Shown here one piece after another: positions 7,778-16,611 of a DNA stretch of 64,000 bases (its first letter is position 1; each line of letters starts with the position of its first letter). This stretch comes from Streptomyces sp. ISL-43. GTDB lineage: Bacteria; Actinomycetota; Actinomycetes; Streptomycetales; Streptomycetaceae. The position numbers and the translations under genes were made by a program. Location: contig NZ_JAGGOT010000013.1 in NCBI RefSeq assembly GCF_018614195.1, positions 248,339 to 312,338 on the forward strand, read 5' to 3'. The notes under the pieces were generated by a model. It was given only the letters and a program-made list of their open reading frames with translations, searched no databases and had not been told where the DNA came from.

Positions 7778-8986
7778 ATGGCCGACCGGGTCACGGTGAT
7801 CGGCTGGGACGGCTCGCCCCTGACCGCCTCCGCCCGGTCCGCGCTGGCCGCGGCCACCCTGGTGGCCGGCGCCGCCCACCACCTCGCACTCCCCGAAGTC
7901 CCGCCCGCCGCCGAACGCGTCCGGCTCGGCAGCCTCGGCCTCGCCGCCCGCCGGATCGCCGGCCACCGCGGCACCGCCGTCGTCTTCGCCGACGGCGACC
8001 CCGGCTTCTTCGGCGTCGTACGCGCCCTGCGCGCCCCGGAGCTCGGCCTGGAAGTCGAGGTCGTCCCCGCCGTGTCCGCCGTCGCCGCCGCCTTCGCCCG
8101 CGCCGGGATGCCCTGGGACGACGCCCAGGTCGTCGTCGCCCACCCCCGCACCCTGCGCCGAGCCGTCAACGTCTGCCGCGCCCACTCCAAGGTCGCCGTC
8201 CTCACCTCGCCCGGCGCCGGCCCCGCCGAACTGGCCCTGCTGCTCGGAGGCGTCCACCGCACCTTCGTCATCTGCGAGGAGCTCGGCACCGACAAGGAGC
8301 AGGTGACCGTCCTCACCTCCGACAAGGCCGCCGACCACAGCTGGCGCGACCCCAACGTGGTGATCGTCATCGGCGGCCAGCCCGCCGCCGGGGACCCGGC
8401 GTGGCTCCTGGGCCAGAGCGCCGCCCAGAGCGGCGGCCGCGGCTGGGCCCGCCCCCAGATCGACGTGGGAGAAGGGGAGTCCGCGCAGCTGCGCGCGGCG
8501 CAGCTCGCCCGGCTCGGCCCCCGCACCGGAGACCTCGTCTGGGACATCGGCGCCGGCTCCGGAGCCCTCGCCGCGGACGCCGCCGCCCTCGGCGCCGCCG
8601 TCATCGCCGTCGACGCCGACCCGCGCGCTTGCGAACGCACAACCGCCGCCGCCCGCGCCCGGGGTGTGCAGCTCCAGGTCATCGCCGGCCGCGCCCCGCA
8701 CGTACTGGAGGACCTGCCCGAACCCGACGTCGTCCGCGTCGGAGGCGGGGGAGCCGAGGTCGTCGCCGCGGTCGCCGACCGCCGCCCCGAACGGATCGTC
8801 AGCCACGCCTCCACGCGCGACGAGGCGGAGGCCATCGGCCGCGTACTGACCGAGGGCGGGTACGCCGTCGAGTGCGCGCTGCTCCAGTCCGTCGCCCTGG
8901 ACACCCGGACCTGGACCGAACAACAGCGTTCCGTGGTGTTCCTGCTCGCCGCCGAACGCCCCGTCAACCGCCCGGACAGGACCTAG
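7778..8986 (+). CDS. cobL: Precorrin-6Y C5,15-methyltransferase (decarboxylating), CbiE-CbiT fusion
   Basis: Cobalamin corrin-ring enzyme: adds methyl groups at C5 and C15 of precorrin-6Y and removes the C12 acetate carboxyl, using S-adenosylmethionine. 402 residues in two parts. The N-terminal CbiE-type tetrapyrrole methylase (about 1-205) has VFADGDPGFFG; the C-terminal CbiT-type Rossmann methyltransferase has its SAM loop WDIGAGSGALAAD near 255-267. ATG 7778 is preceded by AGGAG. The next gene on the strand is the bluB-cobT fusion, placing it in a cobalamin block; the remaining corrin genes must lie elsewhere. No B12 riboswitch was found upstream. Confidence 0.93.
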   Translation: MADRVTVIGWDGSPLTASARSALAAATLVAGAAHHLALPEVPPAAERVRLGSLGLAARRIAGHRGTAVVFADGDPGFFGVVRALRAPELGLEVEVVPAVSAVAAAFARAGMPWDDAQVVVAHPRTLRRAVNVCRAHSKVAVLTSPGAGPAELALLLGGVHRTFVICEELGTDKEQVTVLTSDKAADHSWRDPNVVIVIGGQPAAGDPAWLLGQSAAQSGGRGWARPQIDVGEGESAQLRAAQLARLGPRTGDLVWDIGAGSGALAADAAALGAAVIAVDADPRACERTTAAARARGVQLQVIAGRAPHVLEDLPEPDVVRVGGGGAEVVAAVADRRPERIVSHASTRDEAEAIGRVLTEGGYAVECALLQSVALDTRTWTEQQRSVVFLLAAERPVNRPDRT

Positions 8987-9089
8987 TCGCGAGGCCGGGG
9001 TAGGCTGGCCGATCGTCGCACCGCCCCCGCCGGGTTCGGGCACGCGGTACCGGCAGGACACGAGACGTGGCGTAGTCCACAGAGGACCA

Positions 9090-9107
9090 TGGCGGTAATG
9101 GCCGCCA
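9090..9107 (+). promoter_or_regulatory. Short hairpin in the leader of bluB-cobT
   Basis: Perfect 6-bp inverted repeat TGGCGG / CCGCCA around a six-base loop (TAATGG), 13 bases before a longer inverted repeat. Its role is unknown; it could be RNA structure in the 5' leader of the following gene. Confidence 0.35.
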
Positions 9108-9120
9108 CGATGGCGAACGG

Positions 9121-9148
9121 GCACGACAATACTTACTGGTTGTCGTGC
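9121..9148 (+). promoter_or_regulatory. 9-bp inverted repeat upstream of bluB-cobT
   Basis: GCACGACAA / TTGTCGTGC, perfect nine-base arms with a ten-base AT-richer centre (TACTTACTGG), 112 bases before the bluB-cobT start in a 274-base gap. It looks like a dimeric repressor operator overlapping a promoter, or a stable RNA hairpin. The regulator is not identifiable. Confidence 0.5.
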
Positions 9149-9260
9149 AGTCGTACGCGAGGCGAAACCTCCGCACGGCGAACCCGCACGGAAATCCGCT
9201 TGGCGGCCTCGTGGGCGACCGGGCGGTCGAAGAGGCAATACCGATGGGCGAGGGGTACGC

Positions 9261-12200
9261 ATGACTGACACCGGCCAGGTTCCGGGCGAGGGTCTCCCGG
9301 ACAGCACGGGCATGGTGGATCAGCCGGGCGTCCCCGCCCCGGTCCCCGTGACCTCCCCCGCGACCGGGGGCTACGCCTTCCAGGACCTCGTGGACGACCC
9401 GGCCGAGCCGGAAGACGAGGAACTGCTGCTGATGCCCAGCAGCCAGGGAGCGTGGAGCGACCCCCAGGTCGTCCCGCCGGTACCCGCCTTCCCCGAGCCC
9501 TCCCCGTACGCGGACGCGCCCTACGCCGAATATCCGGCGGTCCCCGAGTACCAGCAGCCGGCCGTGGCCGCCGAGGCGCCGGTCTCCTATGAGACCGCGG
9601 GCTACCCGCAGCAGTCCTTCCCGGAGCAGTCCCTCTCCGAACAGCCTTTCCCGCAGCAGCCTTCCTTCGCCGACCCCGCCTCCTACAGCGCGGGCGCGCA
9701 CGAGGCCGGCGGCCGGGATTCCGGCGCGCTGGACCTCGGCGGCCTCCTGGCCCCGCAGACCCAGGCTCCGGCGGCCCCCGCCGCCCCGGCCCCGGTGCGG
9801 CGGCCGCTGCACATGGGCCCGCCCGTGCCCGAGGCCACCGGGGGAGTCGTACGCTCCCTCGCGGACCGGGGTCCGGCCGCGACCTCGGCGCCCGCTCCGG
9901 CCCCCGTGCAGGCCCCGGCCCCGGTGCCGCCCGCCGTGCCCGCCGCCGAGCCCCTCGTCTCCGTGCCGGGCACCCTCGCGGCGCCCGTTGCGACGCACCA
10001 GTCCGGGCCGCCGGCCACGGGCCCGGAGTACCTGGACCTCTCGCATGCCGAGATCCCGGTGCAGGCCGGAACGCCGTGGGCGGTGGAGCCGGCTCCGCAG
10101 GCCCTTGCGGCCCCCGAGCCCGTCGCCTTCGCCGAGCCCGAGCCCCACTCCCAGCAGCCTGAGCCCGTCGCCTTCGCGGAGCCCGAGGCCGTCGCCGTCG
10201 CCGTCGCCTTCGCGGAGCCCGAGCCCCAGCCCGTCGTCGTGGCCGTCGTCGAGCCCGAGCCGGCCGTCGTGGCCGTCGTGGAGCCGGAAGCCGTGCCCGT
10301 GGCGGAGCCGGTCGCGGCCCTCGTCGCCGAGCCGGTCGCGGTGGAGCCCGTTGCCGAGCCCGTCGCCGTCGCGGTCCCCGAGGCCGTCGTCGCAGCGGCC
10401 CCGGAGCCCGAGCCGGTCGTGGAGCCGGAACCGCAGCCCGAGCCGCAGCCCGCAGAAACGGTGGTTCAGGCCGCCGAGACCGCGCCGGAGCCCGCTCCCG
10501 AGCCCGTGGCCGACGTACCGCTGGAGGCAGAGACGACCTCCGAGGCCGCGGCCGGACCCCAGCCCGAGGCCGTACGCGAAGCCGAGCCGGAGACAGGGCC
10601 CGAGGCCGATGCCGTCGCCGTCGAGCACGCGGCCGGCGAAGCCGCCCCCGGGTACGCCGACGCCGAGCGCGAGGCCGTCCTGCGCGTCATGCGCGAACGC
10701 CGCGACATCCGCAAGGGCTTCCGCAGCGACCCGATCCCGCACGAGGTGCTGCTCCGCGTCCTGGAGGCGGCCCACACCGCGCCCAGCGTCGGCCACTCCC
10801 AGCCGTGGGACTTCGTCGTCATCAAGTCCTCCGAGACCCGCCGGACGATGCACGAGCTCGCCGAGCACCAGCGCGAGGCCTACGCGAAGTCGCTGCCCAA
10901 GGGCAGGGCCAAGCAGTTCAAGGAACTCAAGATCGAGGCCATCCTCGACACCCCGGTGAACATCGTCGTCACCGCCGACCCCACCCGGGGCGGCCGCCAC
11001 ACCCTCGGCCGGCACACCCAGCCGCAGATGGCCCCGTACTCCTCGGCCCTCGCCGTCGAGAACCTCTGGCTCGCCGCGCGAGCCGAGGGCCTCGGCGTCG
11101 GCTGGGTCAGCTTCTTCGACGAGCGCGAGATGGTCCGCGCGCTCGGCCTGCCGGAGCACCTGGAGGTCGTCGCGTACCTGTGCGTCGGCTACGTGGACGA
11201 GTTCCCCGAGGAGCCCGAGCTGGCCCAGGCGGGCTGGTCCCAGCGCCGTCCCCTGTCCTGGGTCGTGCACGAGGAGACGTACGGGCGCCGCGCGCTGCCC
11301 GGCGAGGAGCCGCACGACCTGCTCTCGGAGACCGTCGCCGGCATCCGTCCGCTCGACGCGAAGGCGCTCGGCGAGGCGTGGGAGCGGCAGAAGCGCATGA
11401 CCAAGCCGGCGGGCGCGCTCGGCATGCTCGAGATCATCTCGGCGCAGCTGGCCGGCCTCTCGCGGGTCTGTCCGCCGCCGATCCCGGAGCCGGCCGCGGT
11501 CGCGATCTTCGCGGGCGACCACGGCGTGCACGCCCAGGGCGTCACCCCGTGGCCCCAGGAGGTCACCCTGCAGATGGTCGCCAACTTCCTGGGCGGCGGC
11601 GCGGTCTGCAACGCGTTCGCCAACCAGGTGGGCGCCGAGGTCTGCGTGATCGACGTCGGTGTCGCCGGGGACCTCCCGGCCACCCCCGGTCTGCTCCCGC
11701 GCAAGGTCCGCCCGGGCACGGCCGACCTCTCCGTCGGCCCGGCGATGACCCGCGAGGAAGCGATCGCGGCCATCGAGGTCGGCATCGAGACGGCCCGCGA
11801 CCTCGTGGCGGCGGGCAACAAGGCGCTGCTCACCGGCGAGATGGGCATCGCGAACACCACCGTCTCGGCGGCCCTGATCTCGGTCTTCACCGGGGTCGAT
11901 CCGGCGGAGGTCACCGGCCGCGGCACCGGCATCAACGACGAGACGCACGCCCGCAAGGTCGAGGTCGTCCGCCGTGCCCTCGATCTCCACCAGCCGGACC
12001 CGGCGGACCCGATCGGAGTCCTGGCGGCCATCGGCGGCCTGGAGCACGCGGCGATCGTCGGTCTCCTCCTCGGCGGAGCGTCCCTCCGCACGCCGGTCAT
12101 CCTGGACGGCGTGAGCGCGGGCGCGGCCGCCCTGGTGGCCCGTGCCATCGCTCCCGAGTCCCTCTCGGCGTGCATCGCGGGCCACCGCAGCGCCGAACCG

Positions 12201-12368
12201 GGCCACGTCGCGGCCCTGAACAAGCTCGGCCTGCGCCCCCTGGTCGACCTGGACCTCCGCCTCGGCGAAGGCACGGGCGCCCTGCTGGCCCTCCCCCTGG
12301 TCCAGAGCGCGGCCCGCGCGATGCACGAGGTGGCCACCTTCGACTCGGCAGGCGTAACCGAGAAGTAG
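9261..12368 (+). CDS. cobT: Fusion: disordered N-terminus, BluB (5,6-dimethylbenzimidazole synthase), CobT phosphoribosyltransferase
   Basis: A 1035-residue protein for the lower ligand of cobalamin. Residues 1 to about 465 are low complexity, rich in Pro, Ala, Glu and Val with PVAFAEPE-like repeats. About 466-690 is a BluB/nitroreductase-fold domain (RRDIRKGFRSDPIPHEVLL, SVGHSQPWDFVV, GLGVGWVSF); this family cleaves reduced FMN to make dimethylbenzimidazole. About 700-1030 is CobT (ERQKRMTKPAGALG, GEMGIANTT near 859, and GEGTGALLALP with a probable catalytic Glu1003), which makes alpha-ribazole phosphate from that product and nicotinate mononucleotide. ATG 9261 follows GCGAGGGG. Joining consecutive enzymes suggests substrate channelling. 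Confidence 0.93.
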   Translation: MTDTGQVPGEGLPDSTGMVDQPGVPAPVPVTSPATGGYAFQDLVDDPAEPEDEELLLMPSSQGAWSDPQVVPPVPAFPEPSPYADAPYAEYPAVPEYQQPAVAAEAPVSYETAGYPQQSFPEQSLSEQPFPQQPSFADPASYSAGAHEAGGRDSGALDLGGLLAPQTQAPAAPAAPAPVRRPLHMGPPVPEATGGVVRSLADRGPAATSAPAPAPVQAPAPVPPAVPAAEPLVSVPGTLAAPVATHQSGPPATGPEYLDLSHAEIPVQAGTPWAVEPAPQALAAPEPVAFAEPEPHSQQPEPVAFAEPEAVAVAVAFAEPEPQPVVVAVVEPEPAVVAVVEPEAVPVAEPVAALVAEPVAVEPVAEPVAVAVPEAVVAAAPEPEPVVEPEPQPEPQPAETVVQAAETAPEPAPEPVADVPLEAETTSEAAAGPQPEAVREAEPETGPEADAVAVEHAAGEAAPGYADAEREAVLRVMRERRDIRKGFRSDPIPHEVLLRVLEAAHTAPSVGHSQPWDFVVIKSSETRRTMHELAEHQREAYAKSLPKGRAKQFKELKIEAILDTPVNIVVTADPTRGGRHTLGRHTQPQMAPYSSALAVENLWLAARAEGLGVGWVSFFDEREMVRALGLPEHLEVVAYLCVGYVDEFPEEPELAQAGWSQRRPLSWVVHEETYGRRALPGEEPHDLLSETVAGIRPLDAKALGEAWERQKRMTKPAGALGMLEIISAQLAGLSRVCPPPIPEPAAVAIFAGDHGVHAQGVTPWPQEVTLQMVANFLGGGAVCNAFANQVGAEVCVIDVGVAGDLPATPGLLPRKVRPGTADLSVGPAMTREEAIAAIEVGIETARDLVAAGNKALLTGEMGIANTTVSAALISVFTGVDPAEVTGRGTGINDETHARKVEVVRRALDLHQPDPADPIGVLAAIGGLEHAAIVGLLLGGASLRTPVILDGVSAGAAALVARAIAPESLSACIAGHRSAEPGHVAALNKLGLRPLVDLDLRLGEGTGALLALPLVQSAARAMHEVATFDSAGVTEK

Positions 12369-12514
12369 CCCCGGCCGGGGGTTGGCCGGGCCCGGGGACG
12401 GGGTGGGGTGTTGTCCGGGACAAAACGTGATGTGTGGCGCGGCTCAGGCCATGTAAGGGCCGAAACCAAGCTCAGGGCGCCATGGATCACGCGGTCCCGG
12501 ACGACATCCCACCC

Positions 12515-12590
12515 CGGCACCGGACCCGGCACCGGACCCGGCCCCGCCCGCACCCCGCCCAGCGGCCCGCCCGCACCCCGCCCAGCGGCC
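12515..12590. repeat. Two short tandem duplications upstream of the CysG-like gene
   Basis: A 12-bp unit (CGGCACCGGACC) is repeated exactly at 12515-12526 and 12527-12538, and a 23-bp unit is repeated exactly at 12545-12567 and 12568-12590. Both lie in the 347-base gap before ATG 12716, in an open frame that could extend that protein's N-terminus from ATG 12482. Confidence 0.75.
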
Positions 12591-12715
12591 CCACCGGGAC
12601 CCCCGGCCCCACGGGTCGTATCGTGGACCCGGACACCGGGAAACCGCACGTCAACCCAGCCGCTCCAGCGACGCAGCGGCCCGCCGTCACCGCCGCATCA
12701 GGAGCCGCAACCGCC

Positions 12716-13936
12716 ATGGGACACCCGGCACACCCCGCCTACCCCGTCGGACTCCGCCTCGCGGGCCGCCGAGTCGTCGTCGTCGGCGGCGGCCAGGTCG
12801 CCCAGCGCCGCCTGCCCGCGCTCATCGCGGCCGGCGCCGACATCGTCTTGATCTCGCCCTCCGCGACCCCCTCCGTGGACGCCATGGCGGAGACCGGCGA
12901 GATCCGTTGGGAGCGCCGCCGCTACCAGGAGGGCGACCTCGCCGACGCCTGGTACGCGCTCATCGCCACCCGCGACAAGTCCGCCAACGACGCCGCCTCC
13001 TCCGAAGCGGAGCGGAGCCGCGTCTGGTGCGTCCGCGCCGACGACGCCGAGGCCGCCACCGCCTGGACCCCGGCGACCGGCCGAGTCGAGGGCGTGACCG
13101 TCGCCGTTCTGAGCGGCAACGACCCCCGCCGCTCCGCCGCCGTCCGCGACGCGGTCGTCGAAGGCCTGCGCGACGGCACCCTCACGGCTGCCCGCCCGCA
13201 CACCCCCGGCGTCGCCCTCGTCGGCGGCGGTCCCGGCGACCCGGACCTGATCACGGTCCGCGGCCGCCGCCTCCTCGCCGAGGCCGACGTCGTCATCGCG
13301 GACCGCCTCGGCCCCCGCGACCTCCTCGACGAGCTCCCGCCGCACGTCGAGGTCATCGACGCCGCGAAGATCCCGTACGGCCGCTTCATGGCCCAGGAGG
13401 CCATCAACAACGCCCTCATCGAGCACGCCAAGGCCGGCAAGGCCGTGGTCCGGCTCAAGGGCGGGGACCCGTACGTCTTCGGGCGCGGCATGGAGGAGCT
13501 CCAGGCCCTCGCCGAGGCCGGCATCTCCTGCACCGTCGTCCCCGGCATCTCCAGCTCCATCTCGGTGCCCGGCGCGGCCGGCATCCCGGTCACGCACCGG
13601 GGCGTCGCGCACGAGTTCACCGTGGTCAGCGGCCACGTAGGCCCCGACGACCCGCGTTCCCTCGTGGACTGGGCCTCCCTCGCCAAGCTCACCGGCACCC
13701 TGGTCATCCTCATGGGCGTCGACAAGATCGGCCTGATCGCCGAGGCGCTGGTCCGCCACGGCCGTCCCGCCGACACCGCGGTCGCCGTCATCCAGGAGGG
13801 CACCACCGCCTCCCAGCGCCGCGTGGACGCCACCTTGGCAACCGTCGGCGAGACCGTCCGGGCCCAGGAGGTCCGGCCGCCGGCCGTCATCGTCATCGGC
13901 GACGTGGTGAAGGTGAACCGGCCCGCCGCCCAGTAG
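12716..13936 (+). CDS. cobA: CysG-like bifunctional enzyme: precorrin-2 dehydrogenase plus uroporphyrinogen-III C-methyltransferase
   Basis: About 406 residues. The N-terminal third is a Rossmann NAD domain (VVVVGGGQVAQRR) of the precorrin-2 dehydrogenase/siroheme synthase type. The C-terminal part is the SAM-dependent methyltransferase SUMT (ALVGGGPGDPDLITVRG, VRLKGGDPYVFGRG, VVPGISSS), making precorrin-2, the branch point to siroheme and cobalamin. Siroheme serves sulfite and nitrite reductases. ATG 12716 has GGAG 11 bases upstream and is where homology begins. The same frame is open upstream to ATG 12482, where a Pro/Arg-rich repeat would add 78 residues; I consider that less likely. It lies in the cobalamin block after bluB-cobT. 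Confidence 0.9.
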   Translation: MGHPAHPAYPVGLRLAGRRVVVVGGGQVAQRRLPALIAAGADIVLISPSATPSVDAMAETGEIRWERRRYQEGDLADAWYALIATRDKSANDAASSEAERSRVWCVRADDAEAATAWTPATGRVEGVTVAVLSGNDPRRSAAVRDAVVEGLRDGTLTAARPHTPGVALVGGGPGDPDLITVRGRRLLAEADVVIADRLGPRDLLDELPPHVEVIDAAKIPYGRFMAQEAINNALIEHAKAGKAVVRLKGGDPYVFGRGMEELQALAEAGISCTVVPGISSSISVPGAAGIPVTHRGVAHEFTVVSGHVGPDDPRSLVDWASLAKLTGTLVILMGVDKIGLIAEALVRHGRPADTAVAVIQEGTTASQRRVDATLATVGETVRAQEVRPPAVIVIGDVVKVNRPAAQ

Positions 13937-14024
13937 GGCAGAAGGGCAGCAGGCCGCCAGGCCGGCAGGACAACCCCGCAACGGAGCCGTTGGCACCGCA
14001 CCCAGGACAAGGCAGTATCACCCT

Positions 14025-14837
14025 GTGGCTGATCTCATCACCGTCGAGGACCCCGACGACCCGCGCCTGCGCGACTACACGGGCCTGACCGACGTCGAAC
14101 TCCGGCGCAGGCGCGAGCCCGCGGAAGGTCTCTTCATCGCCGAGGGCGAGAAGGTGATCAGACGGGCCAAGGACGCCGGGTACGAGATGCGCTCGATGCT
14201 TCTCTCCGCCAAGTGGGTCGACGTCATGCGCGACGTCATCGACGAGCTCCCGGCCCCGGTCTACGCCGTCAGCCCCGAGCTCGCCGAGCGCGTCACCGGC
14301 TACCACGTGCACCGCGGCGCCCTCGCCTCGATGCAGCGCAAGCCGCTGCCCACGGCCGAGGACATCCTCGCCACCACCCGGCGCGTGGTCGTCATGGAAG
14401 CGGTGAACGACCACACCAACATCGGCGCCATCTTCCGCAGCGCGGCCGCCCTCGGCATGGACGCGGTGCTGCTCTCGCCTGACTGCGCGGACCCGCTCTA
14501 CCGGCGCTCCGTCAAGGTCTCCATGGGCGCGGTGTTCTCCGTGCCCTACGCCCGGCTGGAAGCCTGGCCCAAGAGCCTGGACTCGGTCCGCGAGGCCGGC
14601 TTCAAGCTGCTCGCGCTCACCCCGCACCAGAAGGCCTCGCCGATCGACGTGGCCGCCCCGCAGACACTGGAGCGGGTCGCGCTGATGCTGGGCGCGGAGG
14701 GGGACGGCCTGTCCACGCAGGCGCTGGTCGCCGCCGACGAGTGGGTGCGGATTCCCATGGCGCACGGCGTGGACTCGCTGAACGTGGGCGCCGCCGCGGC
14801 CGTCGCCTTCTACGCGGTGGCCGGCGGCCGCCCGTAG
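14025..14837 (+). CDS. SpoU/TrmH-family RNA 2'-O-methyltransferase
   Basis: A 270-residue SPOUT-class enzyme that methylates ribose 2'-hydroxyls in tRNA or rRNA with S-adenosylmethionine bound in a deep trefoil knot. All three family motifs are present: NDHTNIGAIFRSAAALG (motif 1), LMLGAEGDGLS (motif 2) and IPMAHGVDSLNVGAAAAVAF (motif 3). The N-terminal about 100 residues form the substrate-binding domain, with AEGLFIAEGEKVI. Start is GTG 14025; an upstream ribosome binding site is weak. The exact target nucleotide cannot be read from sequence. It converges on the kinase gene with only 19 bases between stop codons. Confidence 0.92.
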   Translation: MADLITVEDPDDPRLRDYTGLTDVELRRRREPAEGLFIAEGEKVIRRAKDAGYEMRSMLLSAKWVDVMRDVIDELPAPVYAVSPELAERVTGYHVHRGALASMQRKPLPTAEDILATTRRVVVMEAVNDHTNIGAIFRSAAALGMDAVLLSPDCADPLYRRSVKVSMGAVFSVPYARLEAWPKSLDSVREAGFKLLALTPHQKASPIDVAAPQTLERVALMLGAEGDGLSTQALVAADEWVRIPMAHGVDSLNVGAAAAVAFYAVAGGRP

Positions 14838-14856
14838 GAGGCTGCCTCCGGCCCGG

Positions 14857-16059
14857 CTACAGCTTCTGGGCCGCCGCGATGCCCAGCGCCACGATCAGCG
14901 TCACCAGGACGAAGACGATCAGGCGCTGGCGCATCAGCTTCGGGTCCGGCCGCGACGGCCGCCGTCCCGTCCCCGTCGTACGGGGCGCGGGGCGCCCGCC
15001 CGTGCGCCCGGCGGTGGAGCCGGGGCCCCGCGAGCCGGTGCCCCGCGCCGACGAGGGCCGCGACTGCGGTCCGCTCTGCGGGCCCTGGCCCTGCCCCGTT
15101 CCCGGCCCCTGGGGCCTGGACACGGGGGTGCCGCCGGTACGACGCTCCGCGCGCTCCTCGACGTAGTCCTCGGCGAGCCGCCCAGTGGGCCGCTCCGTCC
15201 GCGCCCGCTGCGCCGGCGGACGGCTCTCGCCCAGCCCGTGCGCCTCACGGGCCGCGATCTCCTTGAGCCGCATCGACAGCTGGAGCGTGCTGGGCCGATC
15301 CTCGGGGTCCTTGGCCAGGCAGGCCCGTACGAGGGGCGCCAGCGCGTCCGGGACGCCCTGCAGGTGCGCCTCCTCGTGCACCACGCGGTACAGCATGACC
15401 TCGGAACTGCCGTGCCCGAAGGGCGAGTCGGCGGTGGCCGCGTAGGCGAGGGTGGCGCCGAGCGAGAAGACGTCCGTGGCGGGGGTGACGGCCGCGCCGC
15501 GCACCTGCTCGGGCGCCAGGAACCCGGGGGAGCCGACGGCGGTTCCCACGTGGGTCAGGGTGCTCGCGCCGGTCGCCCAGGCGATCCCGAAGTCGATGAT
15601 GCGCGGACCCTTGGGCGACAGCAGGATGTTCGAGGGCTTGAGGTCGCGGTGGACCACCCCGGCCTCGTGCACGGCGACCAGGCCCTCGGAGAGCGCCGCG
15701 CCGATGGCGGCGATCTGCGCGGCCGTCAGCGGGCCCTCCTCGGCCACCTTGTCGTGCAGGGAGGGGCCGGGCACGTACTGCGTGGCGAACCAGGGGCGCT
15801 CCGCCTCCAGGTCCGCGGCGACCAGGCGCGCGGTGCACCCGCCGCGGATCCGCCGGGCGGCGGACACCTCGCGTGCGAAGCGCGAGCGGAACTCCTGGTC
15901 CTCGGCGAGATCCGGCCGGATCACCTTGAGCGCGACGCGCTGGCCGCGCCGGTCGGATCCCAGGTAGACGACGCCCATGCCCCCGGCGCCGAGGCGCCGG
16001 TGCAGCCTGAACGAGCCGACGACACGCGGGTCCTCGCGCCGGAGCCGCATCATCGCCAT
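14857..16059 (-). CDS. Serine/threonine protein kinase with a C-terminal membrane anchor
   Basis: About 400 residues, PknB-like. Kinase domain about 14-270: Gly loop LGAGGMGVVYLG, the Lys in VALKVI, catalytic loop VVHRDLKPSN, metal loop IIDFG and GSPGFLAPEQV, so the active site looks complete. A Pro/Arg/Thr-rich linker (about 275-375) follows, then one transmembrane helix (LIVFVLVTLIVALGIAAA) with only four residues outside. It therefore has no extracellular sensor domain, unlike PASTA kinases. ATG 16059 is preferred; a GTG at 16065 lies two codons upstream. A 552-base gap separates it from the divergent gene, giving room for regulation. Confidence 0.93.
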   Translation of the reverse strand: MAMMRLRREDPRVVGSFRLHRRLGAGGMGVVYLGSDRRGQRVALKVIRPDLAEDQEFRSRFAREVSAARRIRGGCTARLVAADLEAERPWFATQYVPGPSLHDKVAEEGPLTAAQIAAIGAALSEGLVAVHEAGVVHRDLKPSNILLSPKGPRIIDFGIAWATGASTLTHVGTAVGSPGFLAPEQVRGAAVTPATDVFSLGATLAYAATADSPFGHGSSEVMLYRVVHEEAHLQGVPDALAPLVRACLAKDPEDRPSTLQLSMRLKEIAAREAHGLGESRPPAQRARTERPTGRLAEDYVEERAERRTGGTPVSRPQGPGTGQGQGPQSGPQSRPSSARGTGSRGPGSTAGRTGGRPAPRTTGTGRRPSRPDPKLMRQRLIVFVLVTLIVALGIAAAQKL

Positions 16060-16065
16060 GTCCAC

Positions 16066-16611
16066 CCCGCTGACCGGTCGTCCTGTTGACGTGGCACAGC
16101 TTACGGACCATCCGGCATGCGCGCTCAGAGGCCGCGCCCTCGCCGGGGGATTCGATTGTCAGTACGGGGCAGTCCACTTGAGGGATCCTCAGGCCACCGG
16201 TCGGACGCATGTGCGGAAGTGGGTGCGCGAGCCAAAGGGCTTCCCGTCCAAGGGAATTGGGGCGCCGGGCGGGGTGCCCGAGGGCGGCCGACCGGCGCGC
16301 GGTCCGGCCCGGGCCGGTTGATCTTGGGACTCCCTGGTCGTCGACCGTGCGTGTGCGGACGGTGACGGAAGTGAGCGAAGTCACCACACTCCGGTCATCC
16401 CCTCCGGGAAGACCCTCAGACCGGGGGGCCGGTCTCCACCCAGGGGAGTACACGCGAGGTGGCCTCCTCATCCTCCCGGAGGCCCGTCAATGGGTACGAA
16501 GGCATGAGGCCAGGGGCCTTTCCCGCGCCTAGTGTTGAAGACAAGCGGCGGGTGGAGCACTCGTCCCCCGAGGTCACAAGCCCGCCGCTGCCAAACGACA
16601 GGGAGAGGACC
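16066..16611. other. 546-base gap between the divergent kinase and small membrane protein genes
   Basis: No convincing coding region was found on either strand; the open frames here lack ribosome binding sites and normal codon bias. It must hold the two divergent promoters. A 7-bp inverted repeat GGCCTCC / GGAGGCC lies at 16461-16484. A GGGTAC hexamer at 16492-16497 resembles a stress-sigma -10 box, but no GTTT element is suitably placed. Confidence 0.5.

Noticed and set aside
9000..9260. Cobalamin riboswitch ahead of bluB-cobT
   Set aside because: I could not find the conserved B12-box sequence or its paired elements; only simple inverted repeats are present.
8964..12326. 1120-residue antisense ORF opposite bluB-cobT
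   Set aside because: It is Gly/Arg/Leu/Val low-complexity sequence created by the GC-biased third positions of the real gene; no ribosome binding site or domain.
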